A stretch of 64,000 nt of DNA from Saccharopolyspora spinosa NRRL 18395. Its GTDB lineage: Bacteria; Actinomycetota; Actinomycetes; Mycobacteriales; Pseudonocardiaceae. The DNA lies in contig NZ_GL877878.1 of assembly GCF_000194155.1 (NCBI RefSeq), forward strand, positions 3,240,907 to 3,304,906, written 5' to 3'. Shown here one piece after another: positions 24,373-32,869 of the stretch. A model generated the notes under the pieces. It did no database searches. It was not told the origin of the DNA and worked only from the letters and a program-made list of their open reading frames with translations. Each line of letters starts with the position of its first letter. The first letter of the stretch is position 1. A program made the translations under genes and the position numbers.

Positions 24373-25960
24373 GTAAACATTCAGGTGCCTGAGTTGATCT
24401 CGGGCGCGAAGTGTGATGATCTTGGCTCGTGGCTGGGTTGGAGGAGCTCTCGCGTGAGGAGCTGATCGCGCTCGTTGAACGGCTCCTGGAGTCCAACGCC
24501 AAGTTGACCGAGCGGGTCAAGCAGCTGGAACGGCAGGTCAGCCGCAACAGCGCGAATAGTTCGATGCCTCCCTCCGCCGATGATTTGCCCGGCCGGGCCA
24601 CGCCAGCGGCGAAACCGGCGAAGCGGGCCGACCGTAAACGAGGCAAGCAGAAAGGCGCGCCGGGCAGTGCGATGTCGTGGGCGGTGCCGGATACGACTGT
24701 GCCGCATCGCCCGAGCGGGAACTGTGGTTGCGGTGCTGATTTAGCCTTCGCCGAGGATCTGGGTGTCGAACGTTCCCACCAGGTTCACGACCTGCCCGAA
24801 GTGCGTCTCACAGTTTGGCAGCACGATGTGCACCGGGTGCGGTGTGCCTGCGGCACCGAACACCTCGGCTCCCTGCCCGATGAGGTGCCGGACTCGCCGT
24901 TGAGTTATGGGCCGAATCTGCGATCGCTGGTGGTGTATCTGCTTGTCTACCAACACGTTCCGGTGCAGCGCTGTGTCCAGCTGATCGCCGACCTCACAGG
25001 CGGAAAGGGCCCGTCGGGTGGGTTCGTGCACGGCATGCTGACCCGATGCGCCCGCGCGGTGAACGAGGTCGTGGCCGTGATCAGGTCGCTGATCACGATG
25101 GCGCACGTGGCCGGGTTCGACGAGACCACCCTGCGCGTCGGTCCCGCCGGGTCGAGGAGGCGATACGTGTTGTCGGCTTCCACCGAGACCGCCACGGTTT
25201 ATCACTTGGGTGGACGGGATCTGGACTCGTTTGCCGATGCCGGGATCCTGCCCGGATTCGCCGGCATCGCGGTGCATGACCGCTACAGCAACTACTTTCA
25301 CTCGCGCTGGGAGAACCTAGCCGGGCATCAGGCCTGTGTTGCTCACCTGCTGCGGGACTTCGCCGACGCGGCGGAAACCTACCCGGATGAGCACTGGCCG
25401 AAACAGGCCCAACGCGCTTTACGCGGTCTGATCAAAGCCTGGCACCAAGCCAGGGAGAAGCGCTTGGCCGAGATCGACCCACGGGTGTCCGGCCCGCTGA
25501 TCACCGAGTTCGATAACGCGGTCAAGGTCGGGATTTCCCGGGTTCCGCGGGTGCCCGGGCCGCCTTCGTCGACGGCGCAACGCCCCGGGCGGGAACTGCT
25601 GGAGTTCTGCCGCGACCGCCAAGGCGATGTTCTCCGCTTCAGCGGCGACACCCGGGTCTGGCCGACCAACAACATCAGCGAACGCAACCTGCGGCCCACG
25701 AAAACACAGCAAAAGATCTCCGGGCGTTTGACCAGCGAAGACATCACCCAAGATCGGTTGAACATCCGCAGCTACATCGACACCGCCCGCAAACAGGGTG
25801 TCAACGTCATGACCGCACTACGCCAGGCCATCACAGGCAACCCCTGGCAACCAGCGCTGCCCCCACCGATCTAAACCACCGGCAGATTCATCACCACCAC
25901 ACCCGACCCGCAAGAGCCGGGGACTTCAGCATGCCCACAGCAAAGCACCTGAATGTTTAC
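24373..25960 (+). mobile_element. IS66-family insertion sequence with 8-bp target duplication
   Basis: The ends are a perfect 16-bp inverted repeat: GTAAACATTCAGGTGC at 24373-24388 and its complement at 25945-25960. The element is 1588 bp with a single transposase gene and no accessory orfA/orfB. It is flanked by identical 8-bp direct repeats CACGTTCG at 24365-24372 and 25961-25968, the target length known for IS66. Intact ends, transposase and duplication indicate a recent insertion. Confidence 0.95.
24429..25874 (+). CDS. IS66-family transposase
   Basis: This 481-residue transposase starts at GTG 24429. An N-terminal coiled coil (ELIALVERLLESNAKLTERV) is followed by NSSMPPSADD and a zinc-binding region (NCGCGADL, CACGTEHL). 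The catalytic core has Asp in HVAGFDETTLRV, Asp in GIAVHDRYSNYF and Glu in NNISERNLRPTK. All three DDE residues are present and the reading frame is intact, so it is probably active. It fills most of the element. Confidence 0.93.
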   Translation: MAGLEELSREELIALVERLLESNAKLTERVKQLERQVSRNSANSSMPPSADDLPGRATPAAKPAKRADRKRGKQKGAPGSAMSWAVPDTTVPHRPSGNCGCGADLAFAEDLGVERSHQVHDLPEVRLTVWQHDVHRVRCACGTEHLGSLPDEVPDSPLSYGPNLRSLVVYLLVYQHVPVQRCVQLIADLTGGKGPSGGFVHGMLTRCARAVNEVVAVIRSLITMAHVAGFDETTLRVGPAGSRRRYVLSASTETATVYHLGGRDLDSFADAGILPGFAGIAVHDRYSNYFHSRWENLAGHQACVAHLLRDFADAAETYPDEHWPKQAQRALRGLIKAWHQAREKRLAEIDPRVSGPLITEFDNAVKVGISRVPRVPGPPSSTAQRPGRELLEFCRDRQGDVLRFSGDTRVWPTNNISERNLRPTKTQQKISGRLTSEDITQDRLNIRSYIDTARKQGVNVMTALRQAITGNPWQPALPPPI

Positions 25961-26054
25961 CACGTTCGCTAGCACGGGCCCACTCACCCGACTGTCATGA
26001 AGAACCCAGCAATACAAACCCCCACAAGCAGGTCAACCTAAAACCGAAAGATCA

Positions 26055-26651
26055 TTAGGGCAGCAGCTCGTCTGCGGTAGACACCAGCGAGCTGACTCGC
26101 AGGTACTTCGCGGCGAACTTCACGTTGCCGTCGCCGAGAACGTTGACCGGCTGGGCCTCGGACAGGTCCGGCAGCGAGGACTGGAACCCGGTGAGGACAT
26201 GAGCGTTCGGGTCGCCGCTGTCGGCCAGGACCATGCCAATGCCGGCGTACGCGCTCTGACCGGGCTGGAGGGTGAATTCCTTGGGCGCGTCGGGAAGCCG
26301 CACGTCCTCGACCGGCAGGTCCTCGATCGGCGAGTTGCTCATGTCCACGCCCTTGAGGTTCGGCACGCCGCCGTTGATCGTGCAGGTCTTGTCCGACCGG
26401 TTCCCGTACGCCACGATGAAACTGCCGGGGTCGCCTTTCACCGGTGTCGCGGTGGCGAGGAAATCGGCCTCCGAGCAGTTCGACGTGCCGATGTCCCCGC
26501 CGCCCCCGCCCGAGGCCATACCAACATTGCGCGCGTCATGCCCGGGCGCCGGCGAGGACTGAAGTGCGGCGGCGGTTCCGCAGCCGCTGACCAGCAGTGC
26601 TCCCCCCAGCAGGCCGGTGATGGCGGTCGTCATACGGTGGCGCTTGAGCAT
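26055..26651 (-). CDS. DUF4232-type lipoprotein
   Basis: This 198-residue lipoprotein has a basic N-terminus, a hydrophobic stretch and the lipobox LLVSGC at about residues 19-24. A Gly/Ser linker follows, then a beta-rich domain with NCSEADFLATATPVKG, IVAYGNRSDKTCTINGGVPN and QSAYAGIGMVLADSGDPN. That pattern is the DUF4232 domain common in actinomycete cell-envelope lipoproteins; its function is unknown. Two cysteines (NCSE, TCTI) likely form a disulfide. It is a single gene flanked downstream by the IS66 element. Confidence 0.8.
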   Translation of the reverse strand: MLKRHRMTTAITGLLGGALLVSGCGTAAALQSSPAPGHDARNVGMASGGGGGDIGTSNCSEADFLATATPVKGDPGSFIVAYGNRSDKTCTINGGVPNLKGVDMSNSPIEDLPVEDVRLPDAPKEFTLQPGQSAYAGIGMVLADSGDPNAHVLTGFQSSLPDLSEAQPVNVLGDGNVKFAAKYLRVSSLVSTADELLP

Positions 26652-26755
26652 CGTGCTTCCCTTTTCCTCAGGTGTGTCAACGGTTTCTCACCGCTCTGTC
26701 AGCAAGAAAGACGCCCCACGCCCGCCGGGGTTGCGTCCACGGCGCGGATTCGGCC

Positions 26756-26822
26756 GCATTCCGAGGTGAGGGGCACCCTTGGGTGGCTGAGCCGCTCAAG
26801 GGTGCCCCTCACCTCGGAATGC
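26756..26822. repeat. Near-perfect 26-bp-arm palindrome
   Basis: A 26-base arm starting GCATTCCGAGGTGAGGGG at 26756-26781 is exactly complementary to 26797-26822, with a 15-base loop. GCGGATTCGG lies just outside both arms (about 26744 and 26821) as a direct repeat. The arms are far longer than a typical terminator stem, and the GGTGAGGGGCACCC core resembles dispersed palindromes seen between genes in related actinomycetes. I read it as a REP/MITE-like element that may also end transcription of neighbours. Confidence 0.85.
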
Positions 26823-26876
26823 GGATTCGGCTGAAGTCGCTCAACGTTGCCCGAAAGGACACCGAACCCTGATCAA

Positions 26877-27110
26877 CTTGACTCACGGCGCAGAAGGTCC
26901 GGCTGCTGCACGCAACCATCCGATACTCCCTGCGGACCAGCGACGACTGGGACACGGCAGTGCTCGGCCTGGCCGCGAACCAGGAAGAGCTGGCCGCCGT
27001 CATGGGCACCGTCTCCGTGTGCCTGCCCCAGGGCTGGTGGCGCTCGGCGTGGACTTGCCCGACCAGGACCGCGACGACTGCTTCCACCTTCGCCCCTGGG
27101 CGCACGTCCA
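26877..27110 (+). pseudogene. MpaB/DUF2236-like oxygenase fragment
   Basis: One plus frame reads TAQKVRLLHATIRYSL, then AVLGLAANQEELAAVMGTVS. After a frame slip it continues LVALGVDLPDQDRDDCFHL. This order (RLLHAxIR helix, NQE-x2-L helix, L-x-LG-x3-DQ-x5-FHL helix) matches the middle of MpaB-like (DUF2236) haem proteins. The ends are missing and the frame is broken. I could not follow the family beyond 27110. Confidence 0.5.
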
Positions 27111-27674
27111 AGTTCTGCCAGCATCTCGTCGTTCACGTCGACCGGGCGCGGCGTGTGCGGCAGCGAGAGGGAGGCGCCAGCGGTGATGAACGCGTCCTGG
27201 GCAGCGGTCGGCGATCCGTCGCATGGCCGAAGCGGGTGGATGAGCCACCTGGTGGCCGCGGGCCGGACGACCATTCGACGCCTCGCCATAAACCTTCTGG
27301 TCACGCTCAAAGGGGCGCCGCGACAGAAACCCAGAACGCACCGCCGCAACACCGCGGTCCGTGCCAGCGGCCGCATGTTCGCCCGGGACCAGCCGTGTCC
27401 AGGCCGTGCAGCGTCGGACGGTCAGGAACTCTGACCGCGGAGTACTCCGGAGTACTCCTCCCGTGTTGTCAACGGACAGGCTGTCGCCTGGTCAGCACGA
27501 ATCGTTCACTTAGACGGCGGTTTCCGGTTACCACAAGTGAGGATTTGCAGGCTTCGAGGATGCGCGATGCCGACAGAGAATCACACTTCTTGACCTGACA
27601 TCCTCGAGATCGTTTCTCTATTCTCAGGCCGTGCGGCTGAGCCGCTGTCCGGGCTGTCGATCGAAAGGCGGGCT
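27111..27674. other. Gap with one striking palindrome, no recognised gene
   Basis: No frame in this 560-bp stretch resembles a known family. Its one clear signal is the perfect palindrome at 27439-27458 (listed separately). The ribosome site for the next gene is probably GAAAGGCGG just before 27675. Confidence 0.4.
27439..27458. promoter_or_regulatory. 20-bp perfect palindrome, candidate operator
   Basis: GGAGTACTCC occurs twice back to back. Each ten-mer is itself a perfect palindrome and the pair forms a 20-bp one. This is operator-like symmetry about 220 bases upstream of the deoxyribosyltransferase-like/GppA pair. The binding protein is unknown. Confidence 0.55.
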
Positions 27675-28013
27675 ATGCACGCTTACTACTGTGCGAAGTG
27701 CAAGAACGAACAAACAGATCCCACGGATGCGCTGAAGTTCGCGGCCTCGATCGGCTTGGAGTTGTGGCTGCCGAAGGATGAGGTGACGTTCGACTTTCCC
27801 CGTGGCGCGCAGCAGTGCCAGACGGCGATCGATAAAGCGGAATGTGTGATCTGCCAGCCTCCGATAGGCAACGACTGCTCCTGGGAACTCGGATACGCCA
27901 TCGGGATCGGCAAACCGGTCTACGTCATCGGAACGCTGGCCGAGCAGGACTGGATGACCAAGCTCGGCGTCACTCACGTGGACCCGGTGTCGTTGACCGC
28001 CGAGAAGAGCTGA
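27675..28013 (+). CDS. Nucleoside 2-deoxyribosyltransferase-like protein
   Basis: This 112-residue protein has the small Rossmann-like fold pattern of nucleoside deoxyribosyltransferase-like proteins: MHAYYCAKCKN at the start, then FAASIGLELWLPKDE, a strand AECVICQPP, GNDCSWELGYAIGIGKPVYV and a closing helix. The ND-x2-WELGYA-x-GIGKPVYV block corresponds to the conserved nucleotide-binding/catalytic region, including the Glu of WELGYA. The family is built like TIR and Sir2-like nucleotide-processing folds. An NAD or nucleoside substrate is plausible but not shown. Its stop is eight bases before the GTG of the GppA-like gene, so the two form an operon. Confidence 0.65.
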   Translation: MHAYYCAKCKNEQTDPTDALKFAASIGLELWLPKDEVTFDFPRGAQQCQTAIDKAECVICQPPIGNDCSWELGYAIGIGKPVYVIGTLAEQDWMTKLGVTHVDPVSLTAEKS

Positions 28014-28021
28014 GGGCCTGC

Positions 28022-28960
28022 GTGACTCAGCACAGCCGGCGGCCCACCGGCAAAGCGGTGGGGCGCCGCAGAGTAGCGGCGATCGACTGCGGGACGAACT
28101 CGATCCGGATGCTGGTTGCCGACCTCGGTGCCGACGGGCATTTGACGGAAGTCGCGAAACGGTTCGACATCGTCCGTCTGGGTCAGGGAGTCGACGAACA
28201 CGGCTCGATCTCCCGCGAATCCTTCGAACGGGCGCGCGCCGTGTTGGCCGAATACGCAGGAATCATCACCACGGCTAGTGTGGAACGCGTGCGCATGTGC
28301 ACCACATGGATCTCCCGACGAGTGTCCAACAGCGACGAGTTCCGCACCCTGGTCCAAGAGACACTCGGCTGCGCACCGGAAGGCATCACCAGCGACGAGG
28401 AAGCACGGCTCGCTTTCGCCGGGGCTACCAGCGGTCTTCCGCAGGCGAGCTACCTGGTCGCCGACATCGGTGGCGGGTCCACACAGCTCGCGCTGGGAAC
28501 AGCGGGTATCACGGACAGATCCGTCTCCGTCGGCCTGGGCTGCGTACGCCTGACCGAACGCCACCTGCGGTCGGATCCTCCAGCCTCGGGCGAACTCGCG
28601 GCGGTACAGGACGAGATCACGGCACTGGCCGATCAGGCGCTGGCCGAACTTCCCGATTTGTCGGGCACTCGGCTTCTCGGCGTCTCCGAAGCAGTCGGCA
28701 CCGTTGCCGCCATCGCGTTTCCTGGACGAAGGCTCCATCACGCACGAATGACCTACGACCAGGTCGATTACGTGACAGAGCGGGTGCTCGGGATGTCCTT
28801 CGCCCAGCGACAAGCGCTGCCCGGAATCCACACAGGTATGGCCGACGTACTGCCCGTCAGCGCGCTCGGCGTGCGTGCGGTGATGCGATGTGCTCGGGCG
28901 ACGGAACTGATCATCAGCGAGCACGACATCCTGCACGGAATCGCGTACTCCCTGAGATAA
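28022..28960 (+). CDS. Exopolyphosphatase / guanosine pentaphosphate phosphatase (Ppx/GppA)
   Basis: This 312-residue protein belongs to the Ppx/GppA family (ASKHA fold). The phosphate-1 motif is RVAAIDCGTNSIRMLVADLG; then come IVRLGQGVDEHGSISRESFE, VRMCTTWISRR, the phosphate-2 motif SYLVADIGGGSTQLALG, SVGLGCVRLTERHLRSDPP and the C-terminal SEHDILHGIAYSL. It starts at GTG 28022. Length and motifs match actinobacterial Ppx paralogues, which hydrolyse polyphosphate or pppGpp. Most such genes sit beside housekeeping genes; here the partner is the deoxyribosyltransferase-like gene, suggesting a nucleotide-signal or phosphate-stress role (inference). Confidence 0.88.
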   Translation: MTQHSRRPTGKAVGRRRVAAIDCGTNSIRMLVADLGADGHLTEVAKRFDIVRLGQGVDEHGSISRESFERARAVLAEYAGIITTASVERVRMCTTWISRRVSNSDEFRTLVQETLGCAPEGITSDEEARLAFAGATSGLPQASYLVADIGGGSTQLALGTAGITDRSVSVGLGCVRLTERHLRSDPPASGELAAVQDEITALADQALAELPDLSGTRLLGVSEAVGTVAAIAFPGRRLHHARMTYDQVDYVTERVLGMSFAQRQALPGIHTGMADVLPVSALGVRAVMRCARATELIISEHDILHGIAYSLR

Positions 28961-29154
28961 GCGGGATCAGATCCCAATGCCGAACAGCATCACGGCGAAG
29001 GAGTTCACCGCCGGTCGGCTGGAGGCAGCTGCTTTCGGAGCCAGCGAGTCGTCCACAATTCTCGGCGCTCCAACGTCTTGCCTGCTCGAAGTTGTGCCGA
29101 GTCGGGCCCGACGATGGCCGCGGTGAAGGGATCTTGACGGTCATGCATGGAGGT

Positions 29155-29460
29155 TCACCATTGTTGGAGCAAGAGGCTGATGGCGGTGGCGGCGGTCGTT
29201 GCGCCAGCGGCGATCATCCAGCCGTGTCGGAATAGTGGGCTGGCTCCGAAGAATTGGCTCAGGCCGGGAGTTTGGACGACAGCGGCCAGTGCCACGAACG
29301 AGACAAGCGCACACGCCATGACCAGTGGTGTCCGTCCGCGCACGACCAGGGTCTGTCCGAGCTGGACGGCGACCAGCGCCACGAGCGCGACCGTGTTGGC
29401 CTGGCGCAGGGTTCCGGTCGCCCTACCCAGGATCCACGCACAAATGGCGGCCAGCGACCT
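29155..29460 (-). pseudogene. Cation P-type ATPase C-terminal remnant
   Basis: The minus strand from about 29460 to the stop at 29155 encodes ILGRATGTLRQANTVALVAL, VQLGQTLVVRGRTPLVMACA and VVQTPGLSQFFGASPLFRHG, ending LLQQW. This matches the last membrane helices of CtpI-like/Ca-type P-type ATPases of actinomycetes. Nothing of the phosphorylation or nucleotide domains remains. The frame is open further upstream but the sequence loses resemblance, so the gene was truncated, probably by the insertion-sequence cluster beginning at 29715. Confidence 0.7.
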
Positions 29461-29663
29461 CGAAACAGCCGCACATCCGTCCTCTCGGTGGCCTGCGAGC
29501 TGATCAGCAACACCGACGGCTTCGCCACGCTGTTCGACCCGCCGACACACCAGCAGTTGTCGCTTCCGGCTGAATAATGACCTGTTGTTTCCGCGCGCTC
29601 GTGCCCGACGTTCAGCCGAATACCAGCGGTAGCACAATCGCCGCACCGACGAGCGAGATACCG

Positions 29664-31175
29664 CTAAACAGGTCGGATCGGATCCGAACAACATTGGCAG
29701 CCATACGTCCGAGGGTAACTGGTCAGGTTGCCGGGTAGAGGTCGGTGAATCGCGGGTAACCAGGGGCGGCCCTCGGCGAGCATGACGAGGACTTCGAAGA
29801 ATTGCTTGCCGTGTTTGGCGGCGGTAGATAGGTAGCTGCGGATCGCGCAGAACTGTTTGGCTCCGGTGAGGGTGCGCAGGCACCCGGAGACCTTCTGACG
29901 GAGCTTGATCATGCGGATGTCCCGCTCTGAGCCGTTGTTGTCGGCGGGTATTCGCCAGTCGGTGGTGAAACGGAGGTAGTCGTCTTGCCGGTCGAGGAGC
30001 CTGCGGGCGAGCGCGTTGTGCTTCTTCATCACCGTGCCGGTCCGAGCGGCGGTCTGGGTGATGCCGATCTGGACGGCCGAGCGGTAGAGCTGGACCTGCT
30101 TGCCAAGCGCGTCCTGGTCGAGAACCGGGGCCTCGGTGGCGATGGCTTCGGCGACCAGCTTTTGCATGGCCACGAGCGCGTCGGAGGCCTGTCCGGCCCA
30201 ACACCACAGGGCATCAGACGGTGCGGTGTCGGCAACACCGGCCAGCTCTCGCAGCGCATGCGCACAACAGAGCTGATGTCCGACATCGGCGTAGGTGTCG
30301 TACGGGGCCCACGCGTCGTGCACCGCGACACCATGGAACCGGCCGAGAACACCGGCGTCGTCGATGCCCTTCTTGCCACGCTTGGGGTGGCAGGTGACCA
30401 CGGTGTACTTGTCGGTGCGGGCGCAGTGCACCCAGTGCAGCGTGCCCGCCACCAGCAGACCGGTCTCATCGAAACCGGCCACCCCGGCCTCTGCGACACG
30501 GTCTTTGACTTGGGCGAGGAAGCCGGCCAGGCAGTCAGCGGCCCGCATGGTCATTCTGGCCACGGTGGCTTCGCAGACCGGGGTGCCAAACAACTCGGCC
30601 AGCGCCTGCGCGGTGCGTTTCTTCGACAGGAACTGCCCAACGTAGAGGTAGAGGATGATCGCGCTGACCCGTGGCCCGTACTGCACCGGCGACCCCACGC
30701 CCTCCGGAGCGGTGCCGCACGTGGTGGCCCCACAGGCGCAGCGACGCGTGATCAGCTGATGCTCGGTGACCTGCACCGCCATTGGCGGCAGGTCGAACAC
30801 CTGCCGCCGTTGCACGCCCACCTCCGGGGCGTCCGCCAAGTCCGCGCCGCAACCGCCGCACGGGCCCGGCTCGTGCCGCAACCGCTTGTTCGGGTTGTCG
30901 ACCAGCGCCAATGTCGACCCCGGATGCCCTGGCCGGCCGCCTGGTTTGCGGCCGCTCTTACGCCGCAACGACTTCGGCGTCGGTTTGGTGAACGGCGAGT
31001 CCGACGACGGCGGCTTGGAGGAGTTGGTCGAATCCATACCCAACCGGCGCTTCAGTTCAGCGTTCTCGGCTTCCAGCGCGGTGACCCGCTCCCGAAGCTC
31101 CGTGATCACCCGCGCCTGCTCGATGACCAGGGCGGCAAGCTCGTCATACGACGGACGCCCATCCCCGGCCTGCAC
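29664..31175 (-). CDS. IS66-family transposase
   Basis: This 503-residue transposase has an N-terminal coiled coil (VITELRERVTALEAENAELK), NSSKPPSSD, a zinc region (PCGGCGADL, RRCACGATTCG), DDE Asp in GVAGFDETGLLV, Asp in GVAVHDAWAPYD and Glu in DNNGSERDIRMIK. All catalytic residues are present. The normal end, GNLTSY, is encoded inside the terminal inverted repeat. The stop codon lies 51 bases outside the element, so the last 14 or so residues come from flanking DNA. It is a different lineage from the IS66 at 24373-25960. Confidence 0.92.
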   Translation of the reverse strand: MQAGDGRPSYDELAALVIEQARVITELRERVTALEAENAELKRRLGMDSTNSSKPPSSDSPFTKPTPKSLRRKSGRKPGGRPGHPGSTLALVDNPNKRLRHEPGPCGGCGADLADAPEVGVQRRQVFDLPPMAVQVTEHQLITRRCACGATTCGTAPEGVGSPVQYGPRVSAIILYLYVGQFLSKKRTAQALAELFGTPVCEATVARMTMRAADCLAGFLAQVKDRVAEAGVAGFDETGLLVAGTLHWVHCARTDKYTVVTCHPKRGKKGIDDAGVLGRFHGVAVHDAWAPYDTYADVGHQLCCAHALRELAGVADTAPSDALWCWAGQASDALVAMQKLVAEAIATEAPVLDQDALGKQVQLYRSAVQIGITQTAARTGTVMKKHNALARRLLDRQDDYLRFTTDWRIPADNNGSERDIRMIKLRQKVSGCLRTLTGAKQFCAIRSYLSTAAKHGKQFFEVLVMLAEGRPWLPAIHRPLPGNLTSYPRTYGCQCCSDPIRPV

Positions 31176-31229
31176 CCCAAGATCATCCCACGATGCCGAT
31201 CAAGCCCCACAAACACCTGACCAGTTACA
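29715..31229 (-). mobile_element. Second IS66-family insertion sequence
   Basis: Terminal inverted repeats GTAACTGGTCAGG (29715-29727) and CCTGACCAGTTAC (31217-31229) bound a 1515-bp element with one transposase gene. The 8-bp flanks (GTCCGAGG and ATTCTTCT) do not match. Either the element is old, or one side has been rearranged since insertion; an IS3 element lies only 160 bp away. Confidence 0.8.
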
Positions 31230-31459
31230 TTCTTCTTAGGTGGGCGATGTCGAGAGCGAACCAAGCCGCGGTATCGGCTTTGTGGCGGGGCCCTCGCCCA
31301 GAGAGAGGGTTTGGGGCCTCCCCGTGGCCTTTGGCCGTACCCACTTGGCCAGGTCGTGAGGGAACCAGCCCTCCCGGAACGGACCACACTGAGGCTCCCC
31401 CGGTTGCCCGGAGACTTCCAAACCAGGTTTGATCTTGTGAACCGAGGAAGGAAGTCGTC

Positions 31460-31771
31460 GTGGTTGCCCCCAAGAAGTATCCGGACGAGCTGCGTGAACG
31501 GGCGGTGCGGCTGTACCGGGAATCTGACCCCAAGCCGATGATCCGCCGACTGGCCGAGCAGTTGAACGTCCACCCCGAGGCGCTGCGGAACTGGATCCGC
31601 CAGGACGAGGCCGACAATGGCCAGCGCGCCGACCGGCCGACCACCGCGATGGTCGAGGAGAACCGCCGGCTCAAGCGGGAGAACGCCGAGCTCAAGCGCG
31701 TCAACGAGGTGCTGCGGGCGGCCAGCGCTTATTTCGCCTCCGAGATCGCCCCGACCCGGAGGACGTCATGA
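31460..31771 (+). CDS. IS3-family transposase OrfA
   Basis: This 103-residue protein starts MVAPKKYPDELRERAVRLY. It has the helix-turn-helix of HTH_Tnp_1 type (IRRLAEQLNVHPEALRNWIR) and a C-terminal leucine-zipper-like stretch (RRLKRENAELKRVNEVLRAA). It binds the element ends. GTG 31460 follows GAGGAAGGAAG. Its stop overlaps the orfB ATG by four bases (ATGA); IS3 elements often also make an OrfAB fusion by -1 frameshifting here. Confidence 0.92.
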   Translation: MVAPKKYPDELRERAVRLYRESDPKPMIRRLAEQLNVHPEALRNWIRQDEADNGQRADRPTTAMVEENRRLKRENAELKRVNEVLRAASAYFASEIAPTRRTS

Positions 31772-32691
31772 GCTTCATTGACGCCCACACGTTCTCGGTC
31801 GATCTCGTACTGCGGGTCCTGGGCATCCTAGCGTCGACCTACTACGACTGGCGGGCCCGTCAGGCTGCGCCCAGCCACCGTCAGTTGGAGGACGCGCAGC
31901 TGCTGGAGATGATCGTCAAGATCCGCACGGCGCACGAGTTCGCCGGTACGTACGGGTCCCCGCGGGTGTGGCTGGAGTTGCGCCGCCAGGGGATACGGGT
32001 GGGCCGTAAGCGCGTCGAGCGGATCATGCGCGAACACGGCCTGGCTGGCGCGTTCCTGCGCCGGGGTTGGAAAGGTGGCTCGACTAAGCAGAACCCCCGG
32101 CACACCGCCGCCCCGGACCTGGTCGACCGGCAGTTCGACGCCGACGAGCCGAACCGGCTGTGGGTGGCCGATCTGACCCGGATCCTGACCAGTCAGGGGG
32201 TGTTGTGGCTGGCCTCGGTGCGGGATGCGTTCTCTAACAAGGTCGTCGGCTGGGCCACCGCCGCCCGCGCGGACACCGCGTTGGTGATCACCGCGCTGGA
32301 CTACGCCCTACGATCCCGTAATGTCCAGGATGGACAGTTGATCCATCACAGCGACAAGGGCTGTCAAAACACCGCGCTGCGGTTCACCCAGCGCCTGGCC
32401 GATGCGGGCATCGCTCCGTCGACAGGCAGCGTCGGCGACTCGTTTGACAACGCGCTCGTCGAGAACCTGTGGTCGACCATCAAGACCGAGCTGATCTACT
32501 GGCCTGGCAACACTTTCGCCACTCGCGCCGAGGCCGATTCAGCGATCTTCCGCTACATCGACGGCTGGTATAACCCCCGCCGCATCCAGAAACGGCTCGG
32601 CGGACTGTCCCCCGACGAGTACGAGGAGGCATGGAGTATCCGGCAACAGACCGGCTCGGCTACGATCCCAGCCAAGCCGGACGAATCCTGA
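31768..32691 (+). CDS. IS3-family transposase OrfB
   Basis: This 307-residue catalytic subunit of the rve integrase fold has an HTH_21 region (YGSPRVWLELRRQGIRVGRK). The DDE triad is Asp in RLWVADLTRI, Asp in LIHHSDKGCQ and Glu in FDNALVENLWSTIKTELIY. The C-terminal YNPRRIQKRLGGLSPDEYE is the family ending. The gene is complete. It overlaps orfA by four bases. Confidence 0.94.
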   Translation: MSFIDAHTFSVDLVLRVLGILASTYYDWRARQAAPSHRQLEDAQLLEMIVKIRTAHEFAGTYGSPRVWLELRRQGIRVGRKRVERIMREHGLAGAFLRRGWKGGSTKQNPRHTAAPDLVDRQFDADEPNRLWVADLTRILTSQGVLWLASVRDAFSNKVVGWATAARADTALVITALDYALRSRNVQDGQLIHHSDKGCQNTALRFTQRLADAGIAPSTGSVGDSFDNALVENLWSTIKTELIYWPGNTFATRAEADSAIFRYIDGWYNPRRIQKRLGGLSPDEYEEAWSIRQQTGSATIPAKPDES

Positions 32692-32869
32692 TTACCAAGT
32701 CTCCGGCAAAGCGGGGGAACCTCGCGATGCGACGCGCCCGCTGCCGGTACCGCGGCGAAACCCCCGCATTTCCACCGGCTTCCGGAAGCTGGTCGACGTC
32801 CGAGCGGCAACGGATGTGGCTGCTGGCCAGGCAGGCCCGGTTCGTCCGCTAGCCGCTATTCAGAGGGGT

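Larger units (their letters stand above)
31390..32724 (+). mobile_element. IS3-family insertion sequence
   Basis: Imperfect 28-bp inverted repeats, 23 of 28 matching, lie at 31390-31417 (TGAGGCTCCCCCGG...) and 32697-32724. They enclose orfA and orfB in the usual IS3 arrangement. No 3-4 bp target duplication is visible (CAC versus CGA). Both frames are intact. Confidence 0.85.

Noticed and set aside
29470-29577. Plus-strand frame ending TDGFATLFDPPTHQQLSLPA
   Set aside because: Looks like the tail of a real protein, but only about 35 residues are visible between the ATPase remnant and the IS66, with no family match.
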